Shown here: positions 6,516-10,224 of the stretch, one piece after another
How positions within the stretch are numbered: the first letter of the stretch is position 1
How the letters are laid out: each line of letters begins with the position of its first letter
Source: Verrucomicrobiales bacterium
GTDB lineage: Bacteria; Verrucomicrobiota; Verrucomicrobiia; Verrucomicrobiales; DEV007
Direction: 5' to 3'
Length of the DNA: 10,224 bases
Assembly (NCBI GenBank): GCA_007123695.1
Contig: SLGN01000305.1
Span: 1-10,224, forward strand
Made by a program: the position numbers and the translations under genes
Notes under the pieces: model-generated
What the model was told of the DNA's origin: nothing
The model's database searches: none
Seen by the model: the letters and a program-made list of their open reading frames with translations, nothing else

Positions 6516-7019
6516 GTGAACCCGGAACCGATTCCATGGGGCGACCGCCCCCGTTCGCGACGATCCTGTCTCGTCGCGGTGCTTGCTATCGCCCTCGTCG
6601 CCGTTTCCGGAGCGGAAGCGTCGCAGAAGGTGGCTCTCTCGACCTGCCCCGAACCGGTCCGGACGACCATCTACGACAATCTTCACGGGGGCAAGGTCGA
6701 CGAGATCAAGCGCATCGCCGTCGATGACCGGGTCCTCTATCTGGTCGAAATCGACCGGAAGGGGGCCAAGGACATCAAGCTTCACATTTCGGGCGGGGGC
6801 ACTTTGCTCAAGACGGTCGAAGAGGTCCGCATGCGCGATGTCCCGCCGGGCGTGCGGGAATCGATCGACACGATCACCGCCGCCGGCGGCCGGGCCTCGG
6901 ACATCGACCGGGTTGTGATCGAGGACCGCGTCGAGTACCACGTCGAGATCAAGCGGCCCAAGTCGCGGAAGCTGCGCTTCATCTTCGACGAGAGCGGCTA
7001 TCTCCTCGGGCAGAAGTAG
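6516..7019 (+). CDS. Secreted protein with two PepSY-like repeats
   Basis: Taken from GTG 6516 the product has 167 residues. It starts with a signal peptide: basic n-region RPRSRRS, hydrophobic CLVAVLAIALVAVSG (18-32) and probable cleavage after AEA (33-35). The mature part is two copies of one unit. Copy 1 (about 44-100) reads CPEPVRTTIYDNLHGG...DRVLYLVEIDRKG...LKLH-type strand...GTLLKT. Copy 2 (about 109-165) reads VPPGVRESIDTITAAGG...DRVEYHVEIKR...LRFIF...GYLLGQ. Shared P-VR-I, GG, DRV-Y-VEI and G-LL positions indicate an internal duplication. The helix followed by three strands resembles PepSY-like domains of secreted or periplasmic proteins, which often sit beside two-component systems. 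The GTG start has GGAAGG (6501-6506) 9 nt upstream and gives a well-formed signal peptide; ATG 6453 in the same frame would add 21 residues and bury it. It is probably co-transcribed with, or controlled by, the regulator and kinase. A role as ligand binder or kinase modulator is inferred. Confidence 0.75.
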   Translation: MNPEPIPWGDRPRSRRSCLVAVLAIALVAVSGAEASQKVALSTCPEPVRTTIYDNLHGGKVDEIKRIAVDDRVLYLVEIDRKGAKDIKLHISGGGTLLKTVEEVRMRDVPPGVRESIDTITAAGGRASDIDRVVIEDRVEYHVEIKRPKSRKLRFIFDESGYLLGQK

Positions 7020-7027
7020 GGCGATCC

Positions 7028-7050
7028 CCGCCGCAGCCCATCGGCGGCGG
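7028..7050. terminator. GC-rich hairpin between convergent PepSY gene and pgi
   Basis: CCGCCGC (7028-7034) and GCGGCGG (7044-7050) form a perfect 7-bp stem around a 9-nt loop in the 54-bp gap between two converging genes. An overlapping alternative is CCCAT (7037-7041) with ATGGG (7051-7055). The position suits a bidirectional terminator, but neither strand has a T run after the stem. Confidence 0.4.
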
Positions 7051-7073
7051 ATGGGTCGGGCGCAGCTTCGGGC

Positions 7074-8642
7074 CTACGAGACGAAACGGTCCTCCGCCGG
7101 GTCGGCGCCCGTCTCGCGCAGGCAGTGGCCGCTCGCGGCGAGATGGTTGAGGCAGTGGTAGACCTGCTCGACATCGCTTTCCCCGAGGGTCGCGGCCATG
7201 GCGTCGGCGGTGTAGCCGGCCGAACCCGTCTCGGCGAGATGGCGGCGCACCTTGGCGAGCAGATCGAGGAAGGCGCCGGCGGCTTTCTTCCCCGCTTCGA
7301 CCCCGGGCTGGTGGTAGGCGTTGATGTTGACGAGACTGGCGTAGAAGGAGACGGCCCGCTCGTAGAGCGCGACGAGCATCCCGAGGGAAAAGGGCGTGAG
7401 CTCGTCGATCGAGATCGTGATCGAGGGTCGGCCGTTTTCGGCGAGGGCCCGGCGGGTGCCGCGGAGGAATCCCTGGAGGTAGTCGCCGGTGGTCGCCCCG
7501 GTTTCGTCCACCCCGATCGACTCGCCCGTGCGGGTGCGGCGCACCTCGACGAAGGTGGCGAAGAAGTTCGGCAGCCCGTCGCGGAGCTGCTGCACGTAGG
7601 CGTGCTGGTCGGTCGATCCCTTGTTGCCGTAGACGGCGATGCCTTGGTTGACCTGGTTGCCGTCGAGGTCGAACTCCTTCCCGAGAGACTCCATCACGAG
7701 CTGCTGCAAGTATTTGCTCATCAGCTCGAGCCGGTCGCAGTAGGGCAGGATGACCATGTCCTTTTCACCGCGGCCTCCCCCGGCGTGGTGCCACATCAGG
7801 GCGAGGCGCATCGCCGCGTTGGTGCGCTCGTCGGGGACGCGCGTTTTTTCGTCCATGGCGGCGGCGCCGTCGAGGAAGCTGGCCACGTCGAGCCCGAGAA
7901 GGGCGGCCGGCAGCAGTCCCACCGCGCTCATCACCGAGGTGCGGCCGCCGATCCAGTCGGCCATGGGAAAGCGCGCGATCCAGCCCTTAGCGGCGGCGTG
8001 CCGGTCGAGCAGGCTGCCTTCGCCGGTGACGGCGACCGCGTGGCGGGCGAAGTCGAGGCCCCGCGCCTGGTAGGCGGCTTCGGCCTCGACCATGCCGTTC
8101 CGCGTCTCCGGCGTGCCGCCCGACTTCGAAACGACGACGGTCAGCGTCTCGGCAAGGCCGTCGCCGATGGAGGCGAACACGTCGTCCATGCCGCCGGGGT
8201 CGGTGTTGTCGAAATAGTGGATGCGGACCGGGGAATCCGCCGGGAGCAGGGCGCGCGCCACGAGCTGGGGCCCCAGAGCCGAGCCGCCGATCCCGACGAG
8301 GAGGATCTGGCGGAAGGAGTTCCCACTCGGCGCGGCAATCTCGCCCGAGAGGACCCGGGCGGCAAAGGAGGAGACCGCCTCGCGCACCGAGAGGATCCAC
8401 GACGCTTCGGCGGCGGGGGCGAGCTCGGGCCGCCGCAGCCAGTAGTGGCCGACGGCGCGGCCCTCGTCGGGATTCATGACCTCGCCGGCCTCGATCGCGA
8501 CGAGGTCGCGGAAGGCACGCCCGATTCCTTCGCGGAGGGTCTCGGGCCACTCCCCGGGCGCATCCATCAGGCTGCAGTCGAGGGCGAAGCCCAGCTCGGG
8601 ATATCTCAGGACGGATTTTTGGAAGGTTTGCCAATTGCTCAT
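7074..8642 (-). CDS. pgi: Glucose-6-phosphate isomerase
   Basis: This enzyme interconverts glucose 6-phosphate and fructose 6-phosphate in glycolysis, gluconeogenesis and glycogen turnover in the cytoplasm. The 522 residues fit the form of about 520-530 residues known from cyanobacteria and some other phyla. Sugar-phosphate binding motifs are [13 protein letters not shown] (114-126) and [15 protein letters not shown] (169-183), followed by [16 protein letters not shown] (230-245). Catalytic residues by family comparison are Glu318 in [13 protein letters not shown] (313-325), His347 in [14 protein letters not shown] (340-353) and Lys452 in [12 protein letters not shown] (442-453). A small helical tail of about 60 residues follows ([20 protein letters not shown] region), resembling a winged-helix-like extension. 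ATG 8642 has GGGGAG on the minus strand (8650-8655) 7 nt upstream, one of the better SDs in the window. It lies 72 bp downstream of the PLP enzyme gene on the same strand, with a palindrome AAGCGCTT in the gap, so it may have its own promoter. Confidence 0.96.
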   Translation of the reverse strand: MSNWQTFQKSVLRYPELGFALDCSLMDAPGEWPETLREGIGRAFRDLVAIEAGEVMNPDEGRAVGHYWLRRPELAPAAEASWILSVREAVSSFAARVLSGEIAAPSGNSFRQILLVGIGGSALGPQLVARALLPADSPVRIHYFDNTDPGGMDDVFASIGDGLAETLTVVVSKSGGTPETRNGMVEAEAAYQARGLDFARHAVAVTGEGSLLDRHAAAKGWIARFPMADWIGGRTSVMSAVGLLPAALLGLDVASFLDGAAAMDEKTRVPDERTNAAMRLALMWHHAGGGRGEKDMVILPYCDRLELMSKYLQQLVMESLGKEFDLDGNQVNQGIAVYGNKGSTDQHAYVQQLRDGLPNFFATFVEVRRTRTGESIGVDETGATTGDYLQGFLRGTRRALAENGRPSITISIDELTPFSLGMLVALYERAVSFYASLVNINAYHQPGVEAGKKAAGAFLDLLAKVRRHLAETGSAGYTADAMAATLGESDVEQVYHCLNHLAASGHCLRETGADPAEDRFVS

Positions 8643-8684
8643 GATGACTCTCCCCAGAGGGTTCCCACAGCCTCGCCGCGAAGC

Positions 8685-8692
8685 AAGCGCTT
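8685..8692. promoter_or_regulatory. AAGCGCTT palindrome upstream of pgi (LacI/cre-like core)
   Basis: A perfect 8-bp palindrome with central CG lies 42 bp before the pgi start, in the gap after the PLP enzyme gene. The wider AGCAAGCGCTTAGA matches 8 of the 10 specified positions of a cre-type consensus for LacI/GalR-family regulators. Eight-base palindromes occur by chance, so this is only a candidate carbon-responsive operator. Confidence 0.22.
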
Positions 8693-8714
8693 AGATTCGG
8701 CAAGACGGCGCCGA

Positions 8715-9911
8715 CTACTGCGACTTGCCGCGGGCGAGCACGGGCAGGATGGACTCGACCCGGTCGCCGCGGATTCCGAAAATTACGTCGTAGAGGTTCA
8801 CGGCGGGGTCGCAGTGGGGCACGATCAGCTCGAGGACGTCGCCGACCTTGTAGTCGCGGGAGGCATCGGCCACGGTGACGATGCCGTATTCGTCGGACCT
8901 CGCGGCGTAGACGAAGCCGGGTTCGCCGATGACGCGGGCGGGCGGTTGGTTCAGGGTCAGTGCCTTCGAACCGGCGTCGGTAATGAGCTTTTCCTGCGGG
9001 GAATTGGCGTTGATGACGGTGGCGAGGACGGTGAGGGAGGATTCGAAATCCTCGTAGACCTCATCGTTGTCGGCGCCGCCGATGTCGAGATACTGGCAGT
9101 CCATGAACAGGTAGCTGCCGACCTGCACGTCGGTGAAGCCGGGGAGGGTGTCCATCATGTCGTAGGTGCCGGTGCCGGCTCCGCTGAAGATCCCGAGGTT
9201 GAGTCCGGCGGCGTCCATGAGTTCGCGCGTCTCCACCACCGGCGCCATCGCCTCGAGGGTGCGGGCCTTGCGGGCGGCGTGGCCGTGGACGTGCTGGGAG
9301 GGGCCGTCGTAGGCGAGGATGCCGCGCAACTCGAGATTGGGGGAGCGGTCGACCTGCTGGGCGAGGCGCAGGGCGGGTTTGCCGGCGGGGGCTCCGGACC
9401 TGCCGAAGACATCGACGTCCACGACGACGTCGGCGACGATGCCGAGGGCGGCGGCGGCGTCCTGGAGGTCGCGGGCATTGGTCTCGTTGTCGACGGCCTG
9501 GATGAATCCGGGGTGTTTGCGGCGCAGCTCCATGGCGTGGGCGATCTTGCGCTTGGTGACGTTGACGCCCGTCATCAGCACCTCGGGCACGCCGTTTTCG
9601 AGCATCACCTCGGATTCGGTGAGTTTGGCCGCGCAGACGCCGAGGGCGCCCGCCTCCATCTGCATTCTCGCCAGCGCGGGGCATTTGTGGGTTTTGACAT
9701 GGGGGCGCACCCCGACGCCGGTGCCATCGAGGCGGGTGTGGACGGCGGCGAGATTCCGCTCCAGCTTGTCGAGATCGACGCAGAGGGCGGGCGTGTCGAG
9801 ATCCCACTTCGACTTGCCGATGAGATCTTCGGGGCGCAGGGAGGCGCGGAGCGGCATGGCGAGGAGGCCGCCGAGGGCGGCGCCGGAGCGGAGGAGATGG
9901 CGTCGGTTCAT
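8715..9911 (-). CDS. D-threonine aldolase/D-serine dehydratase-like PLP enzyme with Tat-type leader
   Basis: This 398-residue member of the alanine-racemase-fold D-TA/DSD1 family should use PLP and a divalent metal to cleave D-threonine-type beta-hydroxy D-amino acids to glycine and aldehyde, or to dehydrate D-serine-like substrates. It begins MNRRHLLRSGAALGGLLAMP, with twin Arg followed by a weakly hydrophobic stretch and LRA before Ser24, which suggests Tat export. The barrel starts at WDLDTPALCVDLDKLERNL (36-54). PLP Lys73 is in RPHVKTHKCP (69-78), and LTGV-type strand MTGVNVTKRKI follows. SGAGTGTYD (243-251) fits the phosphate site, and VGSYLFMDCQY (264-274) is family-typical. The C-terminal beta domain holds DAGSKAL (312-318) and PHCDPAVNLYD (365-375), where His366 and Asp368 are the expected metal ligands. 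ATG 9911 gives the full leader; no SD is seen. An N-acyl-D-amino-acid deacylase gene precedes it, supporting a D-amino-acid role. The exact substrate is not determined. Confidence 0.85.
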   Translation of the reverse strand: MNRRHLLRSGAALGGLLAMPLRASLRPEDLIGKSKWDLDTPALCVDLDKLERNLAAVHTRLDGTGVGVRPHVKTHKCPALARMQMEAGALGVCAAKLTESEVMLENGVPEVLMTGVNVTKRKIAHAMELRRKHPGFIQAVDNETNARDLQDAAAALGIVADVVVDVDVFGRSGAPAGKPALRLAQQVDRSPNLELRGILAYDGPSQHVHGHAARKARTLEAMAPVVETRELMDAAGLNLGIFSGAGTGTYDMMDTLPGFTDVQVGSYLFMDCQYLDIGGADNDEVYEDFESSLTVLATVINANSPQEKLITDAGSKALTLNQPPARVIGEPGFVYAARSDEYGIVTVADASRDYKVGDVLELIVPHCDPAVNLYDVIFGIRGDRVESILPVLARGKSQ

Positions 9912-9927
9912 GGAGATGGAGGGAATC

Positions 9928-9957
9928 TGTCGGCGGTGTCGGTTCAGTGTCGGTCAG
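9928..9957. repeat. Short TGTCGG repeats upstream of the PLP enzyme gene
   Basis: TGTCGG occurs three times (9928-9933, 9937-9942, 9948-9953). The last two are part of an 11-bp tandem repeat, GTGTCGGTTCA then GTGTCGGTCAG. On the gene strand they read CCGACA, and they lie 17-46 bp before the start codon. GTGGCGGTC is also repeated nearby (9963-9971 and 9985-9993). They may be regulator-binding sites or remnants of simple duplication in the 93-bp gap. Confidence 0.3.
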
Positions 9958-10004
9958 GAGTCGTGGCGGTCAAGGTCCCGCAGCGTGGCGGTCGGGCACG
10001 CGGG

Positions 10005-10224
10005 TCACCGTTTGTCGTCGTCGCGCGGGGCGCGGATGGCCCGGCCCGGGCGCGCCTCCTCGACGAGGCGGCCGTCGCGCACCACGGGGACGCCCTGGAC
10101 GAGAACCCAGGGGATGCCCTGCGAAGGTTGCGCGGCATTTTCGTAGGTGGCCCGGGCCGCCACGGTGGCGGGGTCGAAAACGACGAGGTCGGCGAAAGCG
10201 CCGACGCGGACCCGGCCCCGGCGC
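10005..10224 (-). CDS. N-acyl-D-amino-acid deacylase (D-aminoacylase, amidohydrolase), C-terminal end only
   Basis: Only the last 72 residues and the stop (TGA, 10007-10005) lie in the window; the rest is beyond the right edge. The visible part carries the typical C-terminal beta-sandwich of D-aminoacylases: RVRVGAFADLVVFDPATV, then RATYENAAQPSQGIPWVLVQ, GVPVVRDGRL and PGRAIR near the end. The family is zinc-dependent and removes the acyl group from N-acyl-D-amino acids. The catalytic residues are not visible, so activity cannot be judged here, and another amidohydrolase such as a dihydropyrimidinase-like enzyme is possible. The spacing pattern FADLVVFDP...ATYE.PxQPSxGI favours D-aminoacylase. 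The gene lies 93 bp upstream of the D-threonine-aldolase-like gene on the same strand, suggesting a shared D-amino-acid pathway. Confidence 0.8.
   Translation of the reverse strand, partial: RRGRVRVGAFADLVVFDPATVAARATYENAAQPSQGIPWVLVQGVPVVRDGRLVEEARPGRAIRAPRDDDKR

Noticed and set aside
5639..6670. 343-codon minus-strand frame opposite the histidine kinase
   Set aside because: It is antisense to conserved HisKA and HATPase coding, with atypical low-complexity composition.
9319..10146. 275-codon plus-strand frame opposite the PLP enzyme and deacylase
   Set aside because: It is Arg/Ser/Pro-rich shadow sequence, and both minus-strand genes have clear family motifs.
1..10224. CRISPR arrays, insertion sequences, tRNA or rRNA genes, phage or defence genes
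   Set aside because: No regularly spaced repeats, transposase motifs, terminal inverted repeats or RNA gene signatures were seen on either strand.

Overview
The window is GC-rich, densely coded chromosomal DNA with no mobile element, tRNA, rRNA or CRISPR array that I can see. Every gene belongs to a recognisable family. The lineage suggested is Verrucomicrobiota or a related PVC-group bacterium. The reasons are the type of short GspG-like pseudopilin with its DPYGNFYFV and NIKTW motifs, FabD carrying GLSLGE instead of GHSLGE, a Tat-tagged D-threonine-aldolase-type enzyme, and sparse Shine-Dalgarno (SD) sequences. This assignment is an inference from protein style, not from a marker gene.

Layout, left to right. 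(1) Positions 1-1614, minus strand: most of RNase R, with its C-terminus beyond the left edge. (2) 1740-2333, plus strand: a type II secretion/type IV pilus-like pseudopilin, divergent from rnr. (3) 2338-3114, minus strand: CysQ-type 3'(2'),5'-bisphosphate nucleotidase, convergent with the pilin gene and only 4 bp away. (4) 3268-4209, plus strand: malonyl-CoA:ACP transacylase FabD, divergent from cysQ, behind a leader that holds a hairpin and a 13-codon reading frame. (5) 4392-7019, plus strand: a signalling cassette of an OmpR-type response regulator, a sensor histidine kinase that overlaps it by 4 bp, and a secreted protein with two PepSY-like repeats. A perfect 7-bp direct repeat with an 11-bp period lies just upstream of the last gene. 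(6) 7074-10224, minus strand: in transcription order, the C-terminal end of an N-acyl-D-amino-acid deacylase, a twin-arginine-tagged D-threonine aldolase/D-serine dehydratase-like PLP enzyme, and glucose-6-phosphate isomerase.

Functional reading. Most of the window is housekeeping: RNA decay, PAP recycling, fatty-acid initiation and glycolysis. Two modules look accessory. The regulator/kinase/PepSY cassette looks like an envelope-stress or ion-sensing circuit. Its kinase has a strongly acidic extracytoplasmic stretch and an altered nucleotide-binding G1 box, and the PepSY protein is probably a target or modulator. The deacylase plus PLP enzyme pair looks like a D-amino-acid salvage module: deacylate an N-acyl-D-amino acid, then cleave or dehydrate the product. 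No wholly undescribed system is evident. The best candidates for follow-up are the PepSY cassette with its repeat box, the exported D-amino-acid enzyme, and several leader-region structures at rnr/pilin, fabD and the response regulator.

The longest open frames opposite rnr, fabD, the kinase and pgi are GC-driven shadows and were left out. No gene-free stretch exceeds about 300 bases; the longest are about 180 bp (fabD to regulator) and 153 bp (cysQ to fabD).
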